Source: Paenibacillus ihumii (GTDB lineage Bacteria > Bacillota > Bacilli > Paenibacillales > Paenibacillaceae). From it: a stretch of 64,000 nt of DNA. Both the position numbers and the translations under genes were made by a program. Positions 26,119 through 34,330 of the stretch are shown here, piece by piece (position 1 is the first letter of the stretch; the number at the start of each line of letters is the position of its first letter). The DNA lies in NCBI RefSeq assembly GCF_001403875.1, contig NZ_LN884299.1, positions 3,561,674-3,625,673 on the forward strand, written 5' to 3'. The notes beneath the pieces are model-generated. The model searched no databases. It was not told where the DNA came from and worked only from the letters and a program-made list of their open reading frames with translations.

Positions 26119-27654
26119 TTACTTCTTGTATGCAGCGTTGTACTCCTCGATGATTTTGTCCCCGCCGCGCTTCTTCCAGTTCTCTACCTCTTTCTCAAAG
26201 CCGGCTTTATCGATTTGGCCATACATGTACTTGTATGTTGCATCCGTAATGATCTGCTGCAGCTCAACGCCCTTCTCAGTATACGTAGCGGAATCAAGCG
26301 GTGCCGTTGGATCCGGAACCCCTACCTTGACGTTCTCAAGGAGCAGCTCCTCAGCATGGATTCTGCCCGGCAATATGTTGTATGGCTCATACATGCCGTT
26401 CGTCTCGGATTCGCCGATAACGCTATCTTTATAGCCTTTAACTTCTCTTTCGATCAATTCCTTGTCATCGGTCGGCTTCGCTTTACCGTCTTCAACCGTG
26501 TAGTGGACACCTTCGATGCCCCAGAACATAAGGTTGGCTACCTCCGGAGTCATCATTTTGTCGAAGAATGCAAGGATTTTCTTCAGCTCTGCCTCGTCTT
26601 TAACGGCACCTTTAGGGAACAGAACGACGTTGTTATATCCAGGAATCATCCACTGAGCAAATTTGCCATCGGGTCCGGCAACCATGCTGTGCGTATCCAG
26701 TACGGCTTCCGGAACGTTTTTAATAAGGTCTTTGTTCAAGGAATCGATATCCTGCATGGAGCCGCCAATATATAGTCCAGCCTTGCCGCTTGTGAACATT
26801 TTGACAGCATCCGTCTTGCTCGTAGCTGCGAAGTCCTGGTTCATATAACCGCCATCGCGCAGCTTCTTGAAGAAATCCATCGTATCGATATATTGCGGGA
26901 ACGTAAATTCAGGCTGTAATTGGCCATCCTTCTCTCCCCAGCCGTTCGGAGTTCCGAACCAGGAGGAGACGGTCTTAAACGCGCCATAGGTCAGCTCGTT
27001 CCGGTCAACAACCCCGATCGTATCCTTGACCCCGTTTCCATCCGGATCCTGCTCTGTAAACGCTTTAGCCATTTCGAACAGCTCATCTACGTTCGCTGGA
27101 GGAGCAAGATTCAATTTGTCCGCCCAGTCTTTGCGGTAGATGATCCCTTGACGAGCCAGCGGTCTGCCGATGTACAGCGAATACAGCTTGCCGTCGACCT
27201 TCGTATTATTGAGGATTTCCGGCTTCAGCTTGCTCAGGTTCGGGAATTCGCTAAGATAAGGCCCGATCTCCCAGAATTGTCCGTCTTTAATCGCATCCTT
27301 CATTTGGATGAAGGTCGTCTGGTTTTTCAAATAAGTCACTTGCGGCAGCGAGCTCGTTGCAAAAGATGAATTCAGCTTCTCTTCATAAGTGTCTGCCGGG
27401 AAAAATTGATACGTTAATTTCGTGTTAGTCAATTTTTCTAACTCTTTTTTAATGGTGTCTGGCGGTGTCTCTGAAGTATTAAGTGGAAGCATGATTTTGA
27501 TTTCCGTCGGTGCATCCGATTCGGCGCCTTTCGCCGTGTCGCCCCCTGCCGGTGCTGCTGCTGGTTTTTCATTGCCGCCGCAGGCTGTCAGCATTACGCT
27601 TAGCGTTAGCAATGCCGCTAACATGATGGAGAAGGATTTTTTCTTCATAACCAT
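26119..27654 (-). CDS. Substrate-binding lipoprotein, LipO/YtcQ type
   Basis: 511 residues from ATG 27654. Lipoprotein signal with lipobox LTACG, a short Ala/Gly-rich linker, then a two-lobe solute-binding domain of the long LipO/YtcQ class (EIGPYLSEFPNLSKLKP, RQGIIYRKDWADKL, DPDGNGVKDTIG). It would bind pectin- or rhamnogalacturonan-derived oligosaccharides for the permeases that follow. GGAGG lies five bases before this ATG; an ATG two codons later and one four codons earlier are less well placed. Its closest visible relative is the next protein upstream (27974-29509), with colinear blocks throughout, so the two arose by duplication. Confidence 0.92.
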   Translation of the reverse strand: MVMKKKSFSIMLAALLTLSVMLTACGGNEKPAAAPAGGDTAKGAESDAPTEIKIMLPLNTSETPPDTIKKELEKLTNTKLTYQFFPADTYEEKLNSSFATSSLPQVTYLKNQTTFIQMKDAIKDGQFWEIGPYLSEFPNLSKLKPEILNNTKVDGKLYSLYIGRPLARQGIIYRKDWADKLNLAPPANVDELFEMAKAFTEQDPDGNGVKDTIGVVDRNELTYGAFKTVSSWFGTPNGWGEKDGQLQPEFTFPQYIDTMDFFKKLRDGGYMNQDFAATSKTDAVKMFTSGKAGLYIGGSMQDIDSLNKDLIKNVPEAVLDTHSMVAGPDGKFAQWMIPGYNNVVLFPKGAVKDEAELKKILAFFDKMMTPEVANLMFWGIEGVHYTVEDGKAKPTDDKELIEREVKGYKDSVIGESETNGMYEPYNILPGRIHAEELLLENVKVGVPDPTAPLDSATYTEKGVELQQIITDATYKYMYGQIDKAGFEKEVENWKKRGGDKIIEEYNAAYKK

Positions 27655-27973
27655 TTTGACCTCCATTTGACTTATTGTGTTTACAAGGTCAACGATACCG
27701 CTTCAATCAGGTTACGAATACAATCATTTACTCATAAACGCCGTTATATCAGGGAATCTGAATAAATGATTATCGCCGTAACAGGGCTGCAAATCCACAA
27801 AAAAGCCAGCCAAATCCTTGGCTGACCTCCCCATACAAATTGGTATAATGATGAGCGAACTGATACAAAAGCTAAACTGAAACAAAAGCAATCTGATTCA
27901 ACATTGCAAGCCGCTCAATCATGCAAGAAGCCGCTGGGCAAAGCCGCAGCAGCTTCTTGAACTTCTTCTATGT
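27655..27973. other. Spacer between the two paralogous binding-protein genes
   Basis: About 320 bases without a gene. It holds a weak hairpin (27925-27958, AAGAAGCCGCTG and CAGCAGCTTCTT) just after the upstream gene, then a good minus-strand terminator (27798-27826). The remaining ~140 bases must carry the promoter of the pectin operon; no -35/-10 pair is assigned with confidence. Confidence 0.6.
27798..27826 (-). terminator. Minus-strand terminator after the second LipO-like gene
   Basis: GTCAGCCAA and TTGGCTGGC pair around GGAT, followed by seven T on the minus strand. It separates the gene at 27974-29509 from the main pectin operon. Confidence 0.85.
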
Positions 27974-29509
27974 TTATCGCGATTCGCGCAAACGCTCGCG
28001 TTCCAATGCCTCGCCATACTCCTGAATGATCATGTCCCCGCCGTTCTGCCGCCATTTGACGGTCTCTTGCTTGAATTCCTCCGCTGTAATTTTACCCAGT
28101 ATATAATTATACGTCGCATCGGTTATGATCTGAGCGAGCTCCACATTCTTCTCGTCATACGTATCGGAGCTTAAGCCAACGGTCGGGTCCGCTACAAGGA
28201 AGGATTCATTATCCTCACTGAGGCGTTCGGCGGCCGCGGTCAGCTCTTCCTTCTGGGCAACCTCCAGAATGTTGCTGTTGCTCATGTTGGCAATCATTAG
28301 CGAGTATAGAGGGTTTACTTCATCCACCCGCAGCCTTGAGGTTTCCTCGGGCAGAATCACCTTCCCGTCCACAATTTCATAATGCCGCCCTTCGACGCCA
28401 TACATCATCAGGTTGGCCACCTCTTTATCCATCGTCCGGTCGAAAAAAGCCAGCACCTGCTTCAGCTCCTCTTCGGTGGCAATAGCTCTTTTGGAAAAGA
28501 GATATAGCCCGTTATAGTTAGGGATGGACCATACCTTATATCCTTTCGGCCCCTTGATCCGGTTGATCAGAGCCAGTCTGGCCTTGGGATTCAATGCTTG
28601 TGTTTCAATGGACAAACGCTGGACATCCGTCATGCTGCCAATGTAAACGCCTGCCAAGCCGCGGATAAAGCTGTCGCGCTGCAGCTCCTTGCTGGTCAGA
28701 GCAAAATCCTGGTTGATCAGCTTCTCATCGTATAGTTTCTTCATAAAATTCATCGTGTTCATATATTCTTCGGTCTCAAACTCCGGGATGAATTCGCCGT
28801 CTGCCAGCTCCCAATTGTTCGGAGTGCCGAAATAAGAGCTCAGCGTCTTGAATACGCCGTATACGAGGTCATTTCGGTCGACCAGGCCAATCGTGTCCCG
28901 CTTGCCGTTCTGATCGGGATCGTTATAGGTAAACTGCTTTAACACTTCATACAGCTCCTCCAAGGAATTAGGCTCAGTCAGGTGGAGGTTATCCAGCCAA
29001 TCCTTGCGAATGATAATCCCCTGCCTGGAGGAGGGACGCTCGGTATATAAACCATATATTTTGCCTTCTACAGCCGTCTGCCGGAGAATAGAAGGGCTCA
29101 GCCGGCTTAAGTTGGGGAATTCCTTGAGATAAGGCTCGATCTCCCAGAACTCTCCTGATTTTATAGCATTCTTGACCAGGCTGTAGTCCGTAAATTTCAC
29201 AAAGGTAACCTTGGCTAAAGAATTCGTCGTAAGCGCCGTGTTCATTTTATCGGTGTAGACCCCTTCAGGAACCCAGCGTATGTCCAGCTCTACCCCAGTC
29301 AATTGCTCCAGCTCGGCAATGACCTCTTTAGAGGGCTGCTGCGGAAAATGAAGCGGAGCCAAAATGGATACGTAGGGCCGTTCGTCGCGGGTGCGGGCAT
29401 CCGATTGAGCCGGCCTCATACTGCTGCACCCTGCTAGTGCAGCAACTATAAGGATAATGAACAGATGAACACAGTGCAGCACCATTTTTCTCGTAGATAC
29501 TCTAGGCAT
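27974..29509 (-). CDS. Second LipO-like substrate-binding lipoprotein, monocistronic
   Basis: 511 residues. Signal segment LFIILIVAALAGCSS with lipobox Cys about residue 28. The rest parallels the 26119-27654 protein block by block (EIEPYLKEFPNLSRLSP, RQGIIIRKDWLDNL, DPDQNGKRDTIG, QIITDATYNYILGKIT). It is followed by its own terminator and has no permease of its own; it is divergent from the membrane-bound AraC regulator at 29714. This suggests either a second specificity for the shared permeases or a sensory role with that regulator; both are inference. AGGGGGA precedes the ATG by seven bases. Confidence 0.9.
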   Translation of the reverse strand: MPRVSTRKMVLHCVHLFIILIVAALAGCSSMRPAQSDARTRDERPYVSILAPLHFPQQPSKEVIAELEQLTGVELDIRWVPEGVYTDKMNTALTTNSLAKVTFVKFTDYSLVKNAIKSGEFWEIEPYLKEFPNLSRLSPSILRQTAVEGKIYGLYTERPSSRQGIIIRKDWLDNLHLTEPNSLEELYEVLKQFTYNDPDQNGKRDTIGLVDRNDLVYGVFKTLSSYFGTPNNWELADGEFIPEFETEEYMNTMNFMKKLYDEKLINQDFALTSKELQRDSFIRGLAGVYIGSMTDVQRLSIETQALNPKARLALINRIKGPKGYKVWSIPNYNGLYLFSKRAIATEEELKQVLAFFDRTMDKEVANLMMYGVEGRHYEIVDGKVILPEETSRLRVDEVNPLYSLMIANMSNSNILEVAQKEELTAAAERLSEDNESFLVADPTVGLSSDTYDEKNVELAQIITDATYNYILGKITAEEFKQETVKWRQNGGDMIIQEYGEALERERLRESR

Positions 29510-29584
29510 TTCAGTTCCCCCTACAAGTAATGAAAATTTGTCACTCGCGAATAATAAACATAAATATACAATACATCCTATTAC

Positions 29585-29613
29585 TTGAATTTTTTCAAAT
29601 TTGTATTCATAAT
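29585..29613 (+). promoter_or_regulatory. Sigma-A-like promoter for the YtdP-type regulator
   Basis: TTGAAT (29585-29590) and CATAAT (29608-29613) are spaced by 17 bases, about 100 bases before the chosen start of the downstream gene. Confidence 0.5.
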
Positions 29614-29713
29614 TAGAGGAAATGATTATTGCGTTATGAGATGATTATTGTTATTATTCATCAGAATACAGGTTAGGCTGACTACTTCTACAAGAGCAGA
29701 GGTGCTGAGTTCT

Positions 29714-32062
29714 GTGAGACCATTAAGTTTCTTGAGCAAACTGACGCTTTTCGCCTTTGTGATCAGTACGCTTCCCGTCATTTTCATCGGTTCATTCTCA
29801 TATCTGACTTCTTCTAACGAGATCCAAAAGAATGTGAACAAGAGCAAAATGGAACTTATCCTGCAAATCAACTCCAATGTAGAGCATAAATTAACAACAG
29901 TCAATCAAACTTTAAACCAGGTTGTCAACTCCAGTGTGTTAAAGAGAGCGCTTGACAACCCGTTAAATGAGAGCGATTTCATACTATACAACGAATTAAG
30001 AAACGAAATACGCAATATGCAGTCCTTCGATACAAAGCTGGAGGACGTCGTGCTGATCAACCAGCGCAAGAATTGGATGATCAAGAACTCCGGGCTGTAC
30101 CGGCTGGATCAATATAAAAATTATGAACAGCTTGCGAATTTAATCAATACCTCGGATAATACGTCGTGGGTTTTGACCCCCTCTTCCTGGTTTTATAGCG
30201 AAGAGAGCTTGAACGTAACGGATTGTGATTACAATATCAGCCTGATGAAGCGGCTGCCGGCTTCCAAGCTGCACAAGTACGGGCTGATCATGGCCAACAT
30301 CCCGGCCTGCAGCCTGAAGGAATTCATAAACTCGGAAATTCAGCCTTTTGACAGCATCATGATTCTCGACGAGAACAACCGCATTCTCCTTCATCCTGAT
30401 GATTACATGATTGGCAAGCCCGTTTCTGAAAGCGGATTCAACGATATGTTGGCGATCTCTGATTCCACCGCGCAGTCAGGGCAATTCAAAACGCTGATCG
30501 ATAAAAAGGATCATGCGGTGACCTACCTGAAATCGCAGCTGAACGGCTGGGTCTACCTGTCGGTAACCTCTATCGAGAGCATGACCAAAGAATCGAATAA
30601 AATTGGCACATACACTCTGTACATCTGTTTATTCATGCTGCTGTTGTCCATTTTGATCGCCTGGCTGGGCTCGCGCCGCATGTATACGCCGATCGAGCGA
30701 TTGCTGAACCAGATGGGACAGCGCAAATCCGATATCAAATCCAAGCATTCCAATGAATTCCAGATTATCGGAGAGCATGTACAACATCTCTTCCAATCCA
30801 AATCAAGGCTGGAGAAAGAGGTTCAGCAGCATATTCAGCAGGTGCGGACTTTTTTCCTCATCAAGGCATTCAACGGCCGTCTCAAAAAAAGGGAGTTGAC
30901 CGAAGAGCTTGAGCAGTTCGGTTACTTGGACCAGGTCGAGGCTTGGAAGACGATGGCGGTATTTACTTTATCGATCGATTTCTGCGAGGATTCGGCCTAT
31001 GAGAAGAAGGATCTGAACCTCCTGCTATTCGCGGCCCATAATATGATTGAGGAGCTCGTCCCTTCGGAGAAGCGTCTGGCCCCGGTCATGATCGACCAGA
31101 CGGTTGTCACTCTGGTCGGCAGCACCGATGCGAATGAGGCCTCGTTCCATCAGACCTTGTATTCGTTAACAGAGAGGCTTCAGCAGGAGATCAACAATTA
31201 CTTGAAGCTGCAGGTCAGCATCGGCCTGAGCCTGCCCTTCCACTCCGTGCACAGAATATCCACCGCTTACCGCGAGAGCCTGGAAGCGCTGAAGCACCGG
31301 ATCAAGCTGGGCAAAGGCGTGATCATTCAGTACGAGAACATTAACTCGGGCAAGCATTATTTGAACTTGAATTATCCGACACATAAGGAAAATGACTTGA
31401 TGGACGCGATCAAGCTGGCGGAGACCGATAAAGCCAAAGAGCTCGTAAGCCAATTGTTCAAATCTATCTTTGCGCTGGAGCTTACGCCGCAGGAGTATCA
31501 AATTCCGCTGACCCGGCTCTTGAACAATCTGCTGATCATGATGCAGGAATCGGGAATCAGCCTGAACCAGATCTATCACGCGAATGGCTCCCTGTTCGAA
31601 GAAATGCTGGATCTGCACACGGTAGCGGAAATTGAGGACTGGTTCTGGAGCGTTGTCATCCATCCGATGATCAAAATTTTCAACAGCAGGCAAAATGCTC
31701 AATACCACAACATCTCCGAGAAGATCATCGATTTGGTGCAGCATTATTACGATACGGATCTTACCCTTGAGGAGTGCGCCTCCAGGCTGCATTACAATGC
31801 CAACTACATCAGCAGCATTTTCCGCAAGGAGACTCAGTATAATTTCAGTGAGTATCTGACCATGTACCGATTCAAGATGGCCAAAAAATGGCTGGAGGAG
31901 ACGGATATGCCGATCAAGGATATCGCCGCCAGACTGAGGTATAACAATTCCCAGAACTTTATCCGTTCGTTCCGCAAGCAGGAAGGCATGACGCCGGGAC
32001 AATACCGCGATGGCCATGCCGCATCCAAGAAGCCGAATCCAGGGCTGGACGAATCGATGTGA
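29714..32062 (+). CDS. Membrane-bound AraC-family regulator, YtdP/YesS type
   Basis: 782 residues from GTG 29714 (GAGGTG nine bases upstream). A TTG at 29648 would add 22 residues but has no ribosome site. Layout: membrane helix near the N-terminus (LTLFAFVISTLPVIFIGSF), extracellular sensing domain of ~250 residues, second helix (YTLYICLFMLLLSILIAW), cytoplasmic linker with coiled-coil character, and a C-terminal AraC domain (LEECASRLHYNANYISSIFRK; IAARLRYNNSQNFIRSFRK). Such one-protein receptors switch on pectin or rhamnogalacturonan operons. It is divergent from the LipO paralog and lies between the two halves of the pectin locus, so it probably controls one or both. Confidence 0.9.
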   Translation: MRPLSFLSKLTLFAFVISTLPVIFIGSFSYLTSSNEIQKNVNKSKMELILQINSNVEHKLTTVNQTLNQVVNSSVLKRALDNPLNESDFILYNELRNEIRNMQSFDTKLEDVVLINQRKNWMIKNSGLYRLDQYKNYEQLANLINTSDNTSWVLTPSSWFYSEESLNVTDCDYNISLMKRLPASKLHKYGLIMANIPACSLKEFINSEIQPFDSIMILDENNRILLHPDDYMIGKPVSESGFNDMLAISDSTAQSGQFKTLIDKKDHAVTYLKSQLNGWVYLSVTSIESMTKESNKIGTYTLYICLFMLLLSILIAWLGSRRMYTPIERLLNQMGQRKSDIKSKHSNEFQIIGEHVQHLFQSKSRLEKEVQQHIQQVRTFFLIKAFNGRLKKRELTEELEQFGYLDQVEAWKTMAVFTLSIDFCEDSAYEKKDLNLLLFAAHNMIEELVPSEKRLAPVMIDQTVVTLVGSTDANEASFHQTLYSLTERLQQEINNYLKLQVSIGLSLPFHSVHRISTAYRESLEALKHRIKLGKGVIIQYENINSGKHYLNLNYPTHKENDLMDAIKLAETDKAKELVSQLFKSIFALELTPQEYQIPLTRLLNNLLIMMQESGISLNQIYHANGSLFEEMLDLHTVAEIEDWFWSVVIHPMIKIFNSRQNAQYHNISEKIIDLVQHYYDTDLTLEECASRLHYNANYISSIFRKETQYNFSEYLTMYRFKMAKKWLEETDMPIKDIAARLRYNNSQNFIRSFRKQEGMTPGQYRDGHAASKKPNPGLDESM

Positions 32063-32075
32063 GATGTTCAAATTA

Positions 32076-32089
32076 TTTTCACGTGTGCA
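32076..32089 (+). promoter_or_regulatory. Candidate LacI-type operator upstream of lacI gene
   Basis: TTTTCACGTGTGCA shares ACGTGTGCA with 34284-34292 upstream of uxaB. It lies 85 bases before the LacI start and could serve autoregulation. Only two examples are present, so this is tentative. Confidence 0.4.
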
Positions 32090-32173
32090 TTTTATAAAAC
32101 GCTTGATTTATCAGCTATCAGGTTATACAATGAAATCGTTAACAATTACTCAGATTCAAAATAGTGAGGTTCT

Positions 32174-33169
32174 ATGATTACGATTAAAGATATTGCACGA
32201 GTCGCCGGCGTATCCCATACGACCGTCTCTCGCGCCCTCAACGGCAACCCGCTGATCAAGAAGGAGACCCGGGATCGGATTGAGAAAATCGCTGCGGAAT
32301 TGAATTACGTGCCGAACTACAATGCCAAGAGCCTGGTGATGAAGAAGTCGTATACCATCGGCTTGTTCTTCTCCAGTATCGACCAGGGTACCTCAGCCAG
32401 CTTTCTTGTGGAGGTCATCAAGGGAATCAACCATGTGCTGGACGAGAATTATAACCTGTCCGTGAATGGGATCGACAGCATCCATAATCTTGACAATATC
32501 ATCCCCCAGCGCTTTGACGGCATTCTCGTCATGAGCCAGAGCGATGCGGACAACGAGTTTATCTATCACGTAAAGAGGATGGGCATTCCCCTTGTTGTCC
32601 TGAACCGGCAGTTGGAGGATCCGAGCATTATGAACGTCATCGCGAACGACCGCGAAGGCGTCAAGGAAGCGATCGACCACGCGATAGCCCGGGGCCACCG
32701 CAAGCTGGCCATGATCGAGGGCAAGACGGGCTTCAAGTCCTCCACCGAACGCAAGCAGGGCTTCCTGGACAGCATGATGGAGCACGGCGTGCAGCTGGTG
32801 CCGGATTATTTTGCCAGCGGCGATTACAGCATCGAGAGCGGCTACACGGCGATGTCCCGATTGCTGGCATTGCCTGACCCGCCTACACTCGTATTCTGCG
32901 GAAACGACGACATGGCGATCGGCGCAATGAACGCTTGCTTTGCCGAAGGAGTCAGTATCCCGTCCCAGCTGTCCCTGATCGGGTTCGACGATATCGTATT
33001 TGCCCGCTACACGAACCCTGCTCTTACGACGGTTCGGAGACCGATTGCCGACATTAGCGAGCTCGGTACTCAGAAGCTGATCGAGCTGATGCAGCATCCG
33101 GACCGCAGACCGGAGCAGCTCTTCGTCAAAACGGCGTTAATGGTCCGGCAAACGGTAGCCGAAATTTAA
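32174..33169 (+). CDS. LacI-family transcriptional regulator
   Basis: 331 residues. N-terminal HTH (TIKDIARVAGVSHTTVSRAL, residues 3-22) with hinge region to about 60, then a periplasmic-binding-protein-like sugar domain (IGLFFSSID, VFCGNDDMAIGAMNACF, LIGFDDIVFARYTNPALTTV). GAGG lies five bases before the ATG. The gene precedes the uxaBAC cluster by 1.16 kb of repeat DNA on the same strand; the shared ACGTGTGCA motif suggests that it controls uxaBAC and itself. The effector is probably a uronate or intermediate; that is inference. Confidence 0.93.
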   Translation: MITIKDIARVAGVSHTTVSRALNGNPLIKKETRDRIEKIAAELNYVPNYNAKSLVMKKSYTIGLFFSSIDQGTSASFLVEVIKGINHVLDENYNLSVNGIDSIHNLDNIIPQRFDGILVMSQSDADNEFIYHVKRMGIPLVVLNRQLEDPSIMNVIANDREGVKEAIDHAIARGHRKLAMIEGKTGFKSSTERKQGFLDSMMEHGVQLVPDYFASGDYSIESGYTAMSRLLALPDPPTLVFCGNDDMAIGAMNACFAEGVSIPSQLSLIGFDDIVFARYTNPALTTVRRPIADISELGTQKLIELMQHPDRRPEQLFVKTALMVRQTVAEI

Positions 33170-33170
33170 A

Positions 33171-33900
33171 GCAGCCGCGTGAAGTGCTGCGATGGATACC
33201 ACGCGGATGCGGTTTTGTACGATTTTTCGTACAAAATGCTGCGATGGTGCCACGCGGGAGCGGTTTTGTACGATTTTTCGTACAAAATGCTGCGACGGAT
33301 GCGATGCGGGTGCGGTTTTGTACGATTTTTCGTACAAAATGCTGCGACGGTAGCGACTCGGGAGCGGTCTTGTACGATTTTTCGTACAAAATGCTGCGAC
33401 GGTGCCACGCGGGTGCGGTTTTGTACGATTTTTCGTACAAAATGCTGCGACGGTGCCACGCGGGTGCGGTTTTGTACGATTTTTCGTACAAAATGCTGCG
33501 ACGGTAGCGACTCGGGAGCGGTTTTGTACGATTTTTCGTACAAAATGCTGCGATGGATGCGATGCGGGTGCGGTTTTGTACGATTTTTCGTACAAAATGC
33601 TGCGACGGTAGCGACTCGGGAGCGGTTTTGTACGATTTTTCATACAAAATGCTGCGACGGTAGCGACTCGGGAGCGGTTTGTACAATTTTTCGTACAAAA
33701 TGCTGCAACGGTAGCGACTCGGGAGCGGTCTTGTACGATTTTTCGTACAAAATGCTGCGACGGTAGCGACTCGGGAGCGGTCTTGTACGATTTTTCGTAC
33801 AAAATGCTGCGACGGATGCAACGCGGGAGCGGTTTTGTACGATTTTTCGTACAAAATGCTGCGACGGATGCAACGCGGGAGTGGTTTTGTACGATTTCGT
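33171..33900. repeat. Array of 14 tandem 51-52-bp hairpin repeats
   Basis: Begins two bases after the lacI gene stop. Each unit contains the palindrome TTTTGTACGA-TTT-TCGTACAAAA, then TGCTGCGAYGG and a variable 15-18-base part ending GCGG. Palindromes start at 33213, 33264, 33316, 33368, 33419, 33470, 33522, 33574, 33626, 33678, 33729, 33781, 33833 and 33885 (last one truncated). Spacers fall into three types (TAGCGACTCGGGA, TGCCACGCGGG, ATGCRAYGCGGG). Because 52 is not a multiple of three and no frame contains a stop, long open frames run through on both strands; they are artefacts. No cas genes or unique spacers. Confidence 0.95.
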
Positions 33901-34054
33901 GCTATTGTATCCATGCAATCATTCGTTAAATAACGTGAAGACGATGACACTGGCGAATATAGCATATGAAAATTCTATGATATACGGCAGATATGAGAAT
34001 GGAATGGCATACGACAGATTTGAAAATGCAGAGCATCCATTGGCCATGGTAGAT

Positions 34055-34197
34055 ACACCAAGCCATATTGCATTACACCGACACATAGCACCACACCAAT
34101 CCATAATGCATTACACCGACACACAACATTACACCAAGCCATATTGCATTACACCGACACGTAGCATCATACCAATCCATAATGCATTACACTGGCC
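34055..34197 (+). repeat. Two direct repeats of 76 bp
   Basis: ACACCAAGCCATATTGCATT begins at 34055 and again at 34131; the units match closely up to GCATTACAC near 34192. Each unit itself contains two related halves (ATTGCATTACACCGACAC and AATGCATTACACCGACAC). Located in the leader between the hairpin array and uxaB. The surrounding 33901-34270 shows no gene. Confidence 0.8.
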
Positions 34198-34278
34198 ATA
34201 TCTTAACCAATATAGTCTAGTGCTGCAAATGACCCCATATTTATCAAAAAAAGAGATTCCTCTTTTTTTAAATAAAAA

Positions 34279-34304
34279 TGTTAACGTGTGCAATATGACG
34301 TTAA
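34279..34304 (+). promoter_or_regulatory. Candidate operator upstream of uxaB
   Basis: TGTTAACGTGTGCA at 34279-34292 has the central-CG pseudo-palindrome of LacI-type sites and shares ACGTGTGCA with the lacI upstream region. In addition TTAACGT (34281-34287) and ACGTTAA (34298-34304) form a perfect inverted repeat. It lies ~30-50 bases before the uxaB start. Confidence 0.5.
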
Positions 34305-34330
34305 TCACAAAAAGGAGACAACGATCAATC

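Noticed and set aside
31166..32071. 301-residue minus-strand open frame
   Set aside because: Antisense to the AraC domain of the YtdP-type regulator; high GC third positions leave the opposite frame open.
33171..33900. CRISPR array
   Set aside because: The repeat core is a palindrome and the intervening 15-18 bases are of only three recurrent types, not unique spacers; no cas gene is present.
33126..33965. Long minus-strand and plus-strand open frames across the hairpin array
   Set aside because: They arise because a 52-bp repeat without stops cycles through all frames; there is no ribosome site, and composition is that of the repeat.
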